NCBI GenBank assembly: GCA_031546825.1
Contig: JAVBJU010000009.1
Span: 1 to 64,000, forward strand
DNA: 64,000 nucleotides
Source of the DNA: Hohaiivirga sp031546825
GTDB lineage: Bacteria > Pseudomonadota > Alphaproteobacteria > Rhizobiales > Beijerinckiaceae
Direction of reading: 5' to 3'
This document shows, in pieces, positions 33,623 to 43,750 of the stretch. The stretch's first letter is position 1, and each line of letters starts with the position of its first letter. The notes under the pieces are model-generated. The model saw only the letters and a program-made list of their open reading frames with translations, was not told the DNA's origin and searched no databases. The position numbers and the translations under genes are program-made.

Positions 33623-34288
33623 TCAGCTTCCCGAGCCAGAGGAGAAACCGCGTCCGGTGGAGCCGAAACCGCCGCGCGAGCTTACGGTCGATGCCCTGAA
33701 GCTGCTGCCACGCGGCACGACATTGAAGGCGCTGCGGTTTGGTGCACTCCTGAACTCAGAAACCGAGGTGCGTACCGTGCGCGCGGCGCCGGAAAAAGAG
33801 CCGCCGGAAGTGGAATAACGGCGTCCAGAATTGCTTGAATAGCATGACGCGTTGGCGCCCGACATACCGCCTGCGCAGCCGTAGAGCGGGGCAGCGCCAG
33901 CGCCCATTTGTGAGCCCGACAACATGCGCCCGGCCATGAAGCCCAACATCATTGGCATGAAGTAACCACCACCGGATGACGCCTGCGCGGTTGCCGGTTG
34001 AGCGGTATTCGCAGCGGTCACGTCGGGTACGCAGCGTTCCGCGCCAAAATCCTTTTCGCAATCTTCACGGCTGACGAAGCGGGGGGCGGATTTGGTATAG
34101 GTCTCAAAAGCCTCGCCGAAGCGGGCTTTGCAGGAAGATTCTTCCTGCCCCGCGGAAACGCAATCGGCCACCGAGGCAAAGATGGTGCCATCCGTCTCGG
34201 CTTCGGCATCACTGGAATACTGGGAATAGGCCAGCACAGCGGCGACACCCGCAACTGAAATCAGAGCCAATTTGGTAGACCGCTTCAT
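33623..34288 (-). CDS. ygiB: DUF1190 family protein (YgiB-like)
   Basis: The 221-residue protein has an N-terminal hydrophobic segment (KLALISVAGVAAVLAYSQ) that could be a signal anchor. A Cys-containing region follows (FASVADCVSAGQEESSCKAR, SREDCEKDFGAERC), then a Gly/Met-rich centre (GYFMPMMLGFMAGRML), then a Ser/Gly/Arg-rich low-complexity tail. These are features of YgiB/DUF1190 proteins. Function is unknown; it is probably membrane-linked and partners with the ATP-grasp protein encoded 1 bp downstream. The four paired cysteines suggest disulfides if it is periplasmic. Confidence 0.85.
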   Translation of the reverse strand: MKRSTKLALISVAGVAAVLAYSQYSSDAEAETDGTIFASVADCVSAGQEESSCKARFGEAFETYTKSAPRFVSREDCEKDFGAERCVPDVTAANTAQPATAQASSGGGYFMPMMLGFMAGRMLSGSQMGAGAAPLYGCAGGMSGANASCYSSNSGRRYSTSGGSFSGAARTVRTSVSEFRSAPNRSAFNVVPRGSSFRASTVSSRGGFGSTGRGFSSGSGS

Positions 34289-34399
34289 CTATGATTCCCC
34301 ATATTCCGTAAGCCAATGCGTTTGGATATGAAGATCGCACGAAAGATTAACAGCCGCAAGCTGTGATTTGCGGGCGGCTGCTCATCCATATCTGCAAAA

Positions 34400-35629
34400 T
34401 CAGCCGAGCAACGCCCGCTTTAAGGCTTCCGACGCCCGATAGAGCGGCACGTGTCCGCGCAAGAGAACTTGCGCATTGCGGCGATAGGCGGTCTTGCGCA
34501 CTTCGAGACCGTGTGCGCCAAGGCGAACGTCCGCCACGGCATCCATCATACCCGCCGGGTTTTCGAGGGCCACAGCGATGTCGGCAAAATCAGGCCCCGG
34601 CTGGGGGAGCCCTTGAGCAAAGCGATACGCCGTTGTGCCGGGTATCAGCGCTGCCGTTGCCAGACAGCACGCGCCGGAGACCGCCATGGAGGAATGGGCG
34701 GTTTGCGGCGTGAAGTAGCGAACCGAAAGCGTGCCGCCAGCGCGCGGAGCGCTCACCATGCATACCTTGGGCACGGTTTCGCTGCGGGCCAGTTCGTCTG
34801 CCGTCATCGGCGAGCCGTCGCGCTTTTTGAGGCCCATGCGTAAGCCCGCTTCAACCCAGATGCGGCGCAGGGTCTCGATGAAGGGTTTGTCGGCATCAAG
34901 CTCTTTATAGGGCTCATGGGCAGTCTTGCCGAGCTGGGCCGCGTCGAGAATGACCATGGGCACAGCGGCATCCACGCAGGACACGTCGTATCCTTCAATC
35001 ACATCGATGACATTGCCGGTGGGCAGCAGCTTGCCGGTTTTGGAGCCAACCGGGTTATGCAGGAAAAGGTCGACACTCGGAAAAGCGCCATCTACGCCCG
35101 GAATTTCAGCCGGAACGAATACGCCATCAACTTCCCGCGCCATGCGTGCTGTGGTGAGAATGCCGGTATTGGTGTTGCGAATATCGATATCGAGCGCACC
35201 AGCACCGACGGATGCTTCCATGATGCCGCTATCCAGCGCCCACAAGGGCAGGGAGGCTGACATGTTTCCGCAATTGACCGACCAGTCTATCTGGCCATGA
35301 TCACTGGCGAGTTGTGCCAGCGTCGATACGACGCGGGTGGATCCATCCGCCTGTTCGATATCGGCAAAAAACACTTTGTTGCTGGTGGCAGCTCCGCGCC
35401 CAAGGCCGGTAATTTGCCGATTGCCGGGGCTTGTCTTTCCGTCGAGCGGCACGCCCATTAAATGGCGCGCAAGCTCTTCTTTTAACGCACTATCCTGCGG
35501 GGCAAATTGATCCCAAATGACGACACCCGTTGAAGTTCCGCCGCGCATGTGATGCACTGGAAATTCGACGACGCCGTTGCGTACAATGATGGATAGATTG
35601 GGAAAAGCGGGAAGGGTTGCAATAGCCAT
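34400..35629 (-). CDS. prpF: PrpF-family 2-methylaconitate isomerase or related 4-oxalomesaconate tautomerase
   Basis: The 409-residue protein has PrpF family marks: HHMRGGTSTGVVIWD near the N-terminus, GRGAATSNKV with Lys85, and SVNCGNMSAS with Cys120, corresponding to the catalytic Lys/Cys pair. PrpF moves a proton to isomerise unsaturated tricarboxylates. The canonical substrate is 2-methyl-trans-aconitate in propionate breakdown, but no prpB/C/D or acnD is nearby, and relatives act on 4-oxalomesaconate or aconitate. It is divergent from a DcuC-type di/tricarboxylate carrier, which suggests catabolism of an imported unsaturated carboxylate. The exact substrate is open. Confidence 0.85.
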   Translation of the reverse strand: MAIATLPAFPNLSIIVRNGVVEFPVHHMRGGTSTGVVIWDQFAPQDSALKEELARHLMGVPLDGKTSPGNRQITGLGRGAATSNKVFFADIEQADGSTRVVSTLAQLASDHGQIDWSVNCGNMSASLPLWALDSGIMEASVGAGALDIDIRNTNTGILTTARMAREVDGVFVPAEIPGVDGAFPSVDLFLHNPVGSKTGKLLPTGNVIDVIEGYDVSCVDAAVPMVILDAAQLGKTAHEPYKELDADKPFIETLRRIWVEAGLRMGLKKRDGSPMTADELARSETVPKVCMVSAPRAGGTLSVRYFTPQTAHSSMAVSGACCLATAALIPGTTAYRFAQGLPQPGPDFADIAVALENPAGMMDAVADVRLGAHGLEVRKTAYRRNAQVLLRGHVPLYRASEALKRALLG

Positions 35630-35968
35630 GATTAAATATCCTACCTCAATATGGCGATTTCATAGCCATTTTGCGGGCTATTGTCCAATGCCCCTTTTGC
35701 TTTCTTGCTGGACATCACGACGCATGGAAAAGCTAATTAACTCCTTAAAATTATATTTACTTCAAGCAACTCTTCTGGGACGAAAGTTTTATGCGCCGTT
35801 TGTATTGATGCGTGGGCCGCGACCTGCGCGCGCTGCGGAACAAACAATATTCAATACCGAGCGAACGCGGCTGCGCAGGGGGAGTGCGTAGTGGATTCCC
35901 CTAAGAACCCTGTCAGGATGGCGCGCCCGCCACGATGACAGACGCATTGAAACGAGGGAGTTTTTTCA
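35630..35968. other. Divergent intergenic region, prpF / transporter
   Basis: The 339 bp hold no supportable gene. A two-part hairpin at 35910-35941 (outer stem CTGTCA/TGACAG, inner stem TGGCG/CGCCA) lies 27 bp upstream of the transporter start and could be a regulator site or leader hairpin. An imperfect repeat ATGGC...GCCAT lies near the prpF start (about 35651-35672). No regulator gene is adjacent. Confidence 0.4.
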
Positions 35969-37321
35969 ATGTTACTGATATTTGGAGGCTTTGTTGTTCT
36001 CATTACCATCTATTTGATGGTGAAGCGTTATGAAACACGCTTGATCCTTGTCTGCGCCGGTTTTGTCATGGCGTTGGCCGCCGGGATGCCGATGGCACCC
36101 TTTAAGGCGTTTTCCCATGCGATGCAGGAAAGTAAACTGTTTGAAGCCATCATCTCGGTGATGGGCTTTGCCATGGTCATGAAAGTGACCAAATGCGATC
36201 AGCACCTCATTCAGGCGCTGGTGCGGCCGCTTCGTCATGCGGGCGGTTTGCTCATTCCGGCCGCAACGCTCGCAACCTTTTTTATCAATACCTCAATCAC
36301 CTCATCCGCTGGTTGTTCTGCGGCGGTGGGCGCGATTTTCATCCCCGTTATGCTGGCGGCGGGTGTGCACCCGGCTATTGCGGCGGCGGCGATTTATGCT
36401 GGAACCTATGGCGCGATCTTTAATCCTGGTTATGCCCAGGTGGCGCTCGTTGCCGAGGTGTCCAAGGCCACCAACATGGCGGTTGCTTCCAACCATTTTG
36501 TGGCGATGCTGGCTTCCGGCCTGATTGCAGCTTTCACGCTGTTTATTGTCGCTTGGATCTTGAAAGAACATAAGGGCTACGTCGTGCCGGAAGACCGCCG
36601 GATCAGCGAAGACTTCAAGATCAATCCATGGATGGCGATGGTTCCGCTAGTGCCGTTGGTTATCCTGATTACCGGCAATTTCGGGATTGTTCCGGCTTTC
36701 AAGCAATTGCAGATTTCGCACGCCATGATCATCGGTTCGTTCATCGGTTTTCTGGCAACGATCCGTATCGAAAAGGTCTCGGCGGCAACCGTAGGCGGCA
36801 TTTCGCTCGGAGGTTATCGCCTGCACCTCTTCAGCCCGCAGACGCTGTCGAAGGAATTCTGGCATGGTGCTGGCGATTCATTCGGCCATGTCTTCGGCAT
36901 CATCATCTGTGCGTTGGTGTTCGTTTCCGGTCTTGATTCCATCGGTGCCATTGAGGCGATGAAGGACAAGATGGTGCACACGCCCGATATCGCCAAGCTG
37001 TCGTCGGTCATCGGGCCGTTTGTGCTCGGTGTGCTGTGTGGCTCGGGCGATGCTGCGTCGGTTGCCTTCAACCGCGCGGTGACCCCGCACGCGGTTCAAT
37101 TCGGCTTGCAGGCCATCGATATGGGCTCTGCCGCAGCGATTGCCGGCGCGTTGGGCCGCTCGATGTCGCCGATTGCCGGTGGCATGGTGATTTGTGCAAG
37201 CTTTGCCGGTTGCTCATCGCTCGACAGCGCCAAGCGCAACGCGCCGGGCATGATCCTCGCCGCCGCCGCGGTGATGGTACTGCTGCTCTATAAGGATATG
37301 CTGCCGATGTTTTTGAGATAA
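35969..37321 (+). CDS. DcuC-family C4-dicarboxylate-type transporter
   Basis: The 450-residue protein has about 12 membrane helices and resembles DcuC carriers. Family-like segments are FINTSITSSAGCSAAVGAIF, GTYGAIFNPG, VLCGSGDAASVAFNRAVTPH and GRSMSPIAGGMVICA. DcuC proteins exchange or export C4-dicarboxylates such as succinate and fumarate. The divergent prpF gene makes an unsaturated di- or tricarboxylate a possible substrate. The start ATG 35969 has a GAGGGAG about 10 bases upstream, and the gene ends with a strong terminator, so it is monocistronic. Confidence 0.88.
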   Translation: MLLIFGGFVVLITIYLMVKRYETRLILVCAGFVMALAAGMPMAPFKAFSHAMQESKLFEAIISVMGFAMVMKVTKCDQHLIQALVRPLRHAGGLLIPAATLATFFINTSITSSAGCSAAVGAIFIPVMLAAGVHPAIAAAAIYAGTYGAIFNPGYAQVALVAEVSKATNMAVASNHFVAMLASGLIAAFTLFIVAWILKEHKGYVVPEDRRISEDFKINPWMAMVPLVPLVILITGNFGIVPAFKQLQISHAMIIGSFIGFLATIRIEKVSAATVGGISLGGYRLHLFSPQTLSKEFWHGAGDSFGHVFGIIICALVFVSGLDSIGAIEAMKDKMVHTPDIAKLSSVIGPFVLGVLCGSGDAASVAFNRAVTPHAVQFGLQAIDMGSAAAIAGALGRSMSPIAGGMVICASFAGCSSLDSAKRNAPGMILAAAAVMVLLLYKDMLPMFLR

Positions 37322-37346
37322 AACAACGATGGTATGGCAATGTTGA

Positions 37347-37378
37347 CGGGGCGGAAGAGATTCCGCCCCGTTTTTTTT
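37347..37378 (+). terminator. Strong terminator after the DcuC-type gene
   Basis: CGGGGCGGAA (37347-37356) pairs with TTCCGCCCCG (37361-37370), 4-nt loop, followed by eight T residues. Confidence 0.97.
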
Positions 37379-37532
37379 GATTGATTTAATATTGTTATGT
37401 TTGAGCAATTTTTCTGCACAGCTGAGCGATGCGTGCCATTCACGTATTCGGGCGCTTCAGTCATGAATGTGCGATCAGCGTTGATGCGCCAACAAAGCCA
37501 GATACAGTGGCGCAAGCGTCTTGTGAGTGCCG

Positions 37533-40500
37533 TTATCTGTCGCGCAAACGTCGACGCTCGATCTTCCGGTGCAATTTGTCGAGCATCAGGTAGATCACCG
37601 GCGTCGAATAGAGCGTCAATATTTGCGACAGCACCAGCCCGCCGATGATGGTGATGCCCAGCGGACGGCGCAGTTCCGAGCCAGGGCCTGTGGCAACGAT
37701 GAGGGGGATGGCACCGAAGATGGCAGCCATCGTCGTCATGAGAATGGGGCGAAAGCGGATGATGCAGGCACTATAGATTGCGCGGATCGGCAGCATTTTT
37801 CCCTTGCGCTCGGCTTCAAGCGCGAAATCGACCAGCATGATGCCGTTTTTCTTGACGATGCCGATTAACAGGATGATGCCGATAAAGGCGATGATCGAGA
37901 GCTGGCTGCCGGTTACCAGCAGCGCAAGCAGTGCCCCAAGGCCTGCCGAGGGCAGGGTGGAGATGATGGTCAGCGGATGCGCCAGGCTTTCGTAAAGAAT
38001 GCCGAGTACGATATAGATGGTGGCAATGGCGGCGAGAATAATAAGAAGCTGTGATTGCGAGTTACTGCGCGAAGCCTGCGCATCGCCCGAAAAGCTGCCA
38101 CGGACTGCGTCGGGAAGATGCAGGTTGGCGATGGCTGCGAGAACATTGTCTGAGACGGTTTCCAGTGACGCGCCTTCCTTCAGGTTGAAACTTGCGGTGA
38201 CCGACGGAAACTGCCCTTGATGCGAAACTGACAGTGGCTCGCGCCCGCGTTCATAGCGGGCGACGGCGAGCAGGGGAATTTGTGTGTTGTTGCCGGTCTG
38301 GACATAGATGCGGTCGAGATCAACCGGGTCACGCGCAAATTGCGGGCTCACCTCATAGACGACGCGATACTGGTTGCGCAGGCGGTAGATGATGGAGATC
38401 TGCCGCTGGGAGAAGGCGTTATTGAGCGCATTGTCAATCTGGGTGACCGACACATTAAGCCGCGCCGCAGCATCCCGGTCGATGACCACATTGAGTTGCA
38501 ACCCGCTCTGGTCTTGATCGGTGTTGACGTCCGTGACACCTTCGACGCCCTTGATGGCTTCTACAACCTTGGGCACAGCGTCTTTTAAAAGCTTCAGATC
38601 GGTGCTCCACAGGGTGTATTGGTAGCTTGAATCCGACTGGCGCGCACCGACGCTCAATTCTTGGGCAGGCCTCATGAAAAGCTGAATTCCGGGAATGGCC
38701 ATCAATTTCGGCCGCAGGCGGTCCACCACCTGCGCGGTGGTGACGCCGCCGCGCTCTTCGAGCGGTTTGAGATTGGCAAACACCGTGCCGCGATTGACCG
38801 ACGACCCACCGATGAAGGAACCAACGCCTTCAATGGCAGGATCCGCCACCACCACATCGACCATTTTCACCTGCAATGCCGTCATGGCCTCGAACGAGAT
38901 ATCCGGTGAGGCGCGGGCACCACCGATGATGAGGCCGCTATCGTCCTGCGGGATGAAGCCTTTGGGAATTTTGACAAATAAGGCACCGGTCAGCCCGATC
39001 ACTGCGACGAACATAGCGAGGATCAGACCCTGATGGCGCAGGGCAACGATGAGACTGCGGGCATAGAGCGTCACCAGCCAGTGCAGCATCAACTCCACCG
39101 CCCGGTCGAACCAGGTACTGCGCTGGGTGCGCGGATTGCGCATGTAATGGCCGCAAATCATCGGGGTGACCGAGAGCGACACCACCGTTGAGACAATGAT
39201 TGCGAAGGAAAGCGTCAGCGAGAATTCCCGGAACAGGCGACCCGCCACCCCGCCCATGAAGAATAAGGGTATGAAAGCAGCAAGAAGCGATATTGAAATC
39301 GACAGCACGGTGAAGGCAATCTGCCGCGCGCCTTCTAAAGCCGCAGCCATTGGCTTCTTGCCCATCTCGATATTGCGATGGATATTTTCGATCATGACAA
39401 TGGCGTCATCAACGATGAATCCCACCGAAATCGCCAGCGCCATCAGCGACAGGTTGTTGATGGAAAACCCCGCAAACCACATTGCCCCGAAAGTGCCAGC
39501 AAGCGACAGCGGCACGGTGACGCCAGCGGCGATGGTCGGTGTGCCGCGCCGCAGAAAAAGAAACACCACCAGCATTACCAGCGCGATGGTGGCCGCAAGC
39601 GTGAACTGCATATCGCGCACCGAAGCACGGATGGAGGTGGTGCGGTCGGAGAGGGTTGAGACATCAAGGGCCTTGGGTAGCCAGGGCCGGATTTCGTCGA
39701 GTGCTTTCTTGGCCTCATCCACCGTTTCAATGACGTTGGAATTGGCCTGCCGGGTGATGATCAGCAGAACCGCCGGTTCCCGCCCGAACCAGGCGGCAGA
39801 GCGCGTATTGAGATTGGCGCGGCTGATGTTGGCGATTTCGCCGAGCCGCATGAAGTTGCCAGTTGTCTGGTTGCGTCCGACCACCAGAGATTCATAGGCT
39901 TTCGGGTCGAACATCTGCCCGTTGAGGGCGAGCATATGGGCGCGGCCATTGTCCTCGATCACGCCAACCGGCCCCAGCGCATTCGCGGCTGCTATGGCTG
40001 TGCGAACCGCTTCCAGCCCGGTATTAGCCGATGCCACCATGCCGGGGTTGACCTGAACGCGGATGGCGGGCTGGGCCGCGCCGCTGATGGCAACATCAGC
40101 AACGCCCCTAACGCGTAATAAGCGTTGGGCGATGACACTGTCGGCTATGTCATAAATCTCGCTCGGTGCCATGGTTTTTGAGGTCAGGGCAAAGATGAGG
40201 ATCGGCATCGCGGCCGGGTTCATCTTGCGAAAGCGCGGCAGTGTTGGCAGGTCGCCCGGCAGGTCAGACGCGGCGGCGTTGAGGGCGCTCTGCACGTCGC
40301 GCGCGGCGCTGTCGATATCGCGGGACAGGTCGAACTGGACCGCAATGGACGTGGAACCCAGCGATGAGGATGAGGAGATTTCGGTGACACCGGAAATCTC
40401 GCCGAGCCGCCGCTCCAGGGGGGCCGCAACGGTTGCCGCGATGGTTTCCGGGTCAGCACCCGGGCGGCTGGCAAAAACCCGAATGGTTGGAAAATCAACT

Positions 40501-40616
40501 GCGGGAAGCGCGGCAACCGGCAGGAAGCTGTAAGCCAGCAGACCGCTGAGGAACAAGCCGATGGCAAGGAGCGTGGTGGCAACGGGGCGGCGGATGAAGG
40601 GTGTGGAGAATGACAT
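37533..40616 (-). CDS. mdtC: RND multidrug efflux permease, MdtC-like
   Basis: This 1027-residue RND permease is the last gene of a four-gene operon and follows its paralogue by 9 bp. It starts MSFSTPFIRRPVATTLLAIG. The helix 4 proton-relay motif is present (ALAISVGFIVDDAIVMIEN), as are the second-half repeat (LIGIVKKNGIMLVDFALE) and two large periplasmic loops. Two adjacent, related permeases after an MdtA-type adaptor is the MdtABC plan, where MdtB and MdtC form a heterotrimer exporting bile salts, novobiocin and similar compounds. Which paralogue is B or C rests on order only. Confidence 0.9.
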   Translation of the reverse strand: MSFSTPFIRRPVATTLLAIGLFLSGLLAYSFLPVAALPAVDFPTIRVFASRPGADPETIAATVAAPLERRLGEISGVTEISSSSSLGSTSIAVQFDLSRDIDSAARDVQSALNAAASDLPGDLPTLPRFRKMNPAAMPILIFALTSKTMAPSEIYDIADSVIAQRLLRVRGVADVAISGAAQPAIRVQVNPGMVASANTGLEAVRTAIAAANALGPVGVIEDNGRAHMLALNGQMFDPKAYESLVVGRNQTTGNFMRLGEIANISRANLNTRSAAWFGREPAVLLIITRQANSNVIETVDEAKKALDEIRPWLPKALDVSTLSDRTTSIRASVRDMQFTLAATIALVMLVVFLFLRRGTPTIAAGVTVPLSLAGTFGAMWFAGFSINNLSLMALAISVGFIVDDAIVMIENIHRNIEMGKKPMAAALEGARQIAFTVLSISISLLAAFIPLFFMGGVAGRLFREFSLTLSFAIIVSTVVSLSVTPMICGHYMRNPRTQRSTWFDRAVELMLHWLVTLYARSLIVALRHQGLILAMFVAVIGLTGALFVKIPKGFIPQDDSGLIIGGARASPDISFEAMTALQVKMVDVVVADPAIEGVGSFIGGSSVNRGTVFANLKPLEERGGVTTAQVVDRLRPKLMAIPGIQLFMRPAQELSVGARQSDSSYQYTLWSTDLKLLKDAVPKVVEAIKGVEGVTDVNTDQDQSGLQLNVVIDRDAAARLNVSVTQIDNALNNAFSQRQISIIYRLRNQYRVVYEVSPQFARDPVDLDRIYVQTGNNTQIPLLAVARYERGREPLSVSHQGQFPSVTASFNLKEGASLETVSDNVLAAIANLHLPDAVRGSFSGDAQASRSNSQSQLLIILAAIATIYIVLGILYESLAHPLTIISTLPSAGLGALLALLVTGSQLSIIAFIGIILLIGIVKKNGIMLVDFALEAERKGKMLPIRAIYSACIIRFRPILMTTMAAIFGAIPLIVATGPGSELRRPLGITIIGGLVLSQILTLYSTPVIYLMLDKLHRKIERRRLRDR

Positions 40617-40625
40617 GACGCCCTC

Positions 40626-43600
40626 CTAACCTTCGTCCGGCTCTAGGTGTTTTCCGGTGCCCCGCCATGTGACGAACCGCAAGCGCAGATGCTCCAGCCC
40701 GAGATAGATGACCGGCGTGGTATAAAGCGTCAACAATTGGCTGAGCAATAGCCCACCGATAATGGTGACGCCGAGGGGAAAGCGCAGTTCCGAGCCGGTC
40801 CCAGTGCCAAACGCTAGCGGAATGGCACCGAACAGAGCCGCAAGCGTCGTCATCATGATCGGGCGAAAGCGCAGGAGACACGCCTGGAAAATGGCGTCTT
40901 CCGGCGTCATCCCCTGGTTGCGCTCGGCATCCAGCGCGAAGTCAATCATCATGATGGCGTTCTTCTTGACGATGCCCATCAGGAGAATGATGCCAATCAG
41001 CGAAATCACCGAAAGCGGCAGCCCGAAGATCACGAGAGCCAGCAAAGCGCCCAGTCCGGCTGAGGGAAGGGTCGATAGGATGGTCAGCGGGTGGATGTAG
41101 CTCTCGTAAAGCATCCCCAGCACGATATAGATCGTCACTGTCGCAGCCAGTATCAGCCAGACCTCATTGGCCAGCGATTTGTTGAACTCGGCAGCGTCTC
41201 CCGCATAGGTGCCCATCAGGCTCGTCGGCATGCCGATTTCTGTCTCAATGGCGCGCACATGCCGCACCGCCTCGTCCAACGCGGTGCCGGGGCTGAGGTT
41301 AAAACTGATTGTCATTGATGGGAACTGGCCGTTATGGCCGACGGTGAGCGGAGTCGTCGTCTCGGTGATGGTGGCGAAGGAATTCAGCGGCACCTGGGCG
41401 CCTGTGGCAGAGAGGATTTTGAGGTCGCGCAGGGTGGAGGGCGTGGTGCCAAGGCGTGGTGTTGCTTCGAGTACAACGCGATATTGATTAGCCTGACCAT
41501 AGATGGTGGCGATTTGGCGCTGGCCGAAGGCGTCGTTAAGCGTGTCGGAGACGTTTTGCATCGACACACCGAACTGCCCGGCGAGTTCCCGGTTCACGTC
41601 GATATTGGTGAGCAGCCCGCCTTCCTGATCTTCGAGGGAGACGTCCTGGAGAATGCGCGCCTGCCGCATCTGCGCGACCAGGCTATTGACCCATCGCGAC
41701 ACCTCGTCGGCGTTCGCGCCGATGATCTGATACTGATATTGCGCCCGGCTCGACTGGGTGGAAATCTGGATATCCTGCACCGGTTGATAATAGACGGAGA
41801 CTCCCGCAATCGAACTGGTCTTCTGCTTCAAGCGCGCGATGATTTGCTGCACGCTGGCATTGCGCTTGTCACGAGCGGTGAGGAAAACCGAGAGATTACC
41901 CACATTCGGGGCCGGGTTGGTGGTGGAGACGCCCGCAACGGCAACCACCGCCGCGACATCCGCATCGCCCTCAAGCACCGCCGACACTTCCAATTGCAGG
42001 CGTGACATTTCCTGGAAAGAAATCGTGGGGCTCGCCTGGGTCACCACGGTGATCATGCCGGTGTCTTGCTGCGGCAGAAAGCCCTTGGGCATGAATGTAT
42101 AGAGCACGATGGTGGCGATCAGCGTGCCCAGTGTCAGCCCCAGCATCAGGCGTCCGCGCTGCAAAGCCCAGCGTAGGGTCTTCTCGTAGCCGGTCAGGGC
42201 GCGCTCCATCTGCGCATCAAAGAAGCCCAGAATTTTCCCAAGAACCGAGCTTTCCGAGGCGTGCCCGCTGCGCAGCAGGCGCGACGACATCATGGGTGTC
42301 AGCGTCAGCGAGACAATGGCCGAGACAATCACCGCGATGGTCAGCGTCAGCGCAAATTCGCGGAACATGCGCCCGACGAGATCGCTCATGAACAACAGCG
42401 GGATAAACACGGCAATCAGCGAGACCGTGAGCGAAATCACCGTGAAGCCGATTTCCTTCGAGCCTTGCAAGGCTGCGGCAAACGGCTTTTCGCCTTTCTC
42501 GATATGGCGGACAATGTTCTCGATGATGACAATGGCGTCGTCCACCACGAAGCCGGTGCCGATGGTCAGCGCCATCAGCGAAAGGTTATCGAGCGAGAAG
42601 CCGAAGAACCACATGACGCCAAAGGTGGCAATGAGCGACAGCGGCAGTGCCGTGCCCGCGATGATGGTGGCGGCGACACTGCGCAGGAACAGCAGCACCA
42701 CCAGCACCACGAGTGCCACGCTCAGCACCAGTGTGAACTGCACATCGTGGATCGAGGCGGAGATCGTGCCGGTGCGATCGGAGACAATGGTGAGATGCGC
42801 GTCTTTCGGCAAGACACTTTGCAGGCGCGGAATTTCGGCGCGGATGCGCGCCACCGTCTGCACCACATTGAAGCCCGGTTGGCGCTGAATATCGAGCACC
42901 ACCGCAGGTTTGCCCTGATACCAGCTGGCGACCCGGTTGTTTTCGAGCCCGTCGATGATATCGGCCACATCGCTCAGAAGCACCGGAGCGCCGTTGCGAT
43001 AGGCCAGAACCACATTGCGGTAGGCATCTGCTGAGGTCAGTTGGTCATTGGCGTTGATGGTGTAGAACTGATGCGTGCCATCAAGCGCACCCTTCGGCCC
43101 GGCCACCGAGGCGTTGGTGATGGCTGTGCGCAGCGTCTGCGATCCGAGGCCGTAAGCGGAGAGGCGGTTCATATCGACACGGATGCGCACGGCGGGCTTT
43201 AACCCTCCTTGCACCGTGACCTTGCCGACGCCGGTCATCTCGCTCAGCCGCTGGGCGAGCAGGGTATCGGCGATATTGGAAAGATCGCGGATCGGCACGG
43301 TGTCGGAGGTCAGCGCCAGGGTAATGATTGGCGTATCTGCCGGGTTGACCTTGGAATAGATCGGCGGATAGGGCAGGTTGCGCGGTAGTGCCGAGCCCGC
43401 GCTGTTGATTGCCGCCTGCACGTCTTGCGCCGCGCCGTCGATATCCCGGTCAAGATCGAATTGCAGGGTGATCTGGCTGATACCGAACGACGAGGTCGAG
43501 GTCATCAATTGCAGCGACGGGATTTGCCCGAACTGTCGCTCGAGCGGTGCGGTGAGCAGCGAAGAGGTTGTCTGGGCGTTGGCTCCTGGCAACTGCGTCG

Positions 43601-43742
43601 TCACCTGGATGGTTGGAAAATCCACCTGCGGCAACGCCGAAATAGGCAGGTTGAAATAGCCCAGAAGACCACCGAGCAACACGGCAACGCCCAGCAATGA
43701 TGTGGCAATCGGGCGCCAGATAAAGGGAGCGGAGACGTTCAT
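40626..43742 (-). CDS. mdtB: RND multidrug efflux permease, MdtB-like
   Basis: The 1038-residue permease starts MNVSAPFIWRPIATSLLGVA, 8 bp after the adaptor gene. It contains the proton-relay helix (ALTIGTGFVVDDAIVIIENI) and the second-half equivalent (LMGIVKKNAIMMIDFALDAE). It is a diverged paralogue of the next gene, matching MdtB in position. All core features and length are normal, unlike the permease at 18.8-22.2 kb. The assembly would take substrates from the periplasm or inner leaflet and pass them to the outer-membrane factor encoded first in the operon. Confidence 0.92.
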   Translation of the reverse strand: MNVSAPFIWRPIATSLLGVAVLLGGLLGYFNLPISALPQVDFPTIQVTTQLPGANAQTTSSLLTAPLERQFGQIPSLQLMTSTSSFGISQITLQFDLDRDIDGAAQDVQAAINSAGSALPRNLPYPPIYSKVNPADTPIITLALTSDTVPIRDLSNIADTLLAQRLSEMTGVGKVTVQGGLKPAVRIRVDMNRLSAYGLGSQTLRTAITNASVAGPKGALDGTHQFYTINANDQLTSADAYRNVVLAYRNGAPVLLSDVADIIDGLENNRVASWYQGKPAVVLDIQRQPGFNVVQTVARIRAEIPRLQSVLPKDAHLTIVSDRTGTISASIHDVQFTLVLSVALVVLVVLLFLRSVAATIIAGTALPLSLIATFGVMWFFGFSLDNLSLMALTIGTGFVVDDAIVIIENIVRHIEKGEKPFAAALQGSKEIGFTVISLTVSLIAVFIPLLFMSDLVGRMFREFALTLTIAVIVSAIVSLTLTPMMSSRLLRSGHASESSVLGKILGFFDAQMERALTGYEKTLRWALQRGRLMLGLTLGTLIATIVLYTFMPKGFLPQQDTGMITVVTQASPTISFQEMSRLQLEVSAVLEGDADVAAVVAVAGVSTTNPAPNVGNLSVFLTARDKRNASVQQIIARLKQKTSSIAGVSVYYQPVQDIQISTQSSRAQYQYQIIGANADEVSRWVNSLVAQMRQARILQDVSLEDQEGGLLTNIDVNRELAGQFGVSMQNVSDTLNDAFGQRQIATIYGQANQYRVVLEATPRLGTTPSTLRDLKILSATGAQVPLNSFATITETTTPLTVGHNGQFPSMTISFNLSPGTALDEAVRHVRAIETEIGMPTSLMGTYAGDAAEFNKSLANEVWLILAATVTIYIVLGMLYESYIHPLTILSTLPSAGLGALLALVIFGLPLSVISLIGIILLMGIVKKNAIMMIDFALDAERNQGMTPEDAIFQACLLRFRPIMMTTLAALFGAIPLAFGTGTGSELRFPLGVTIIGGLLLSQLLTLYTTPVIYLGLEHLRLRFVTWRGTGKHLEPDEG

Positions 43743-43750
43743 GCCCGGAC

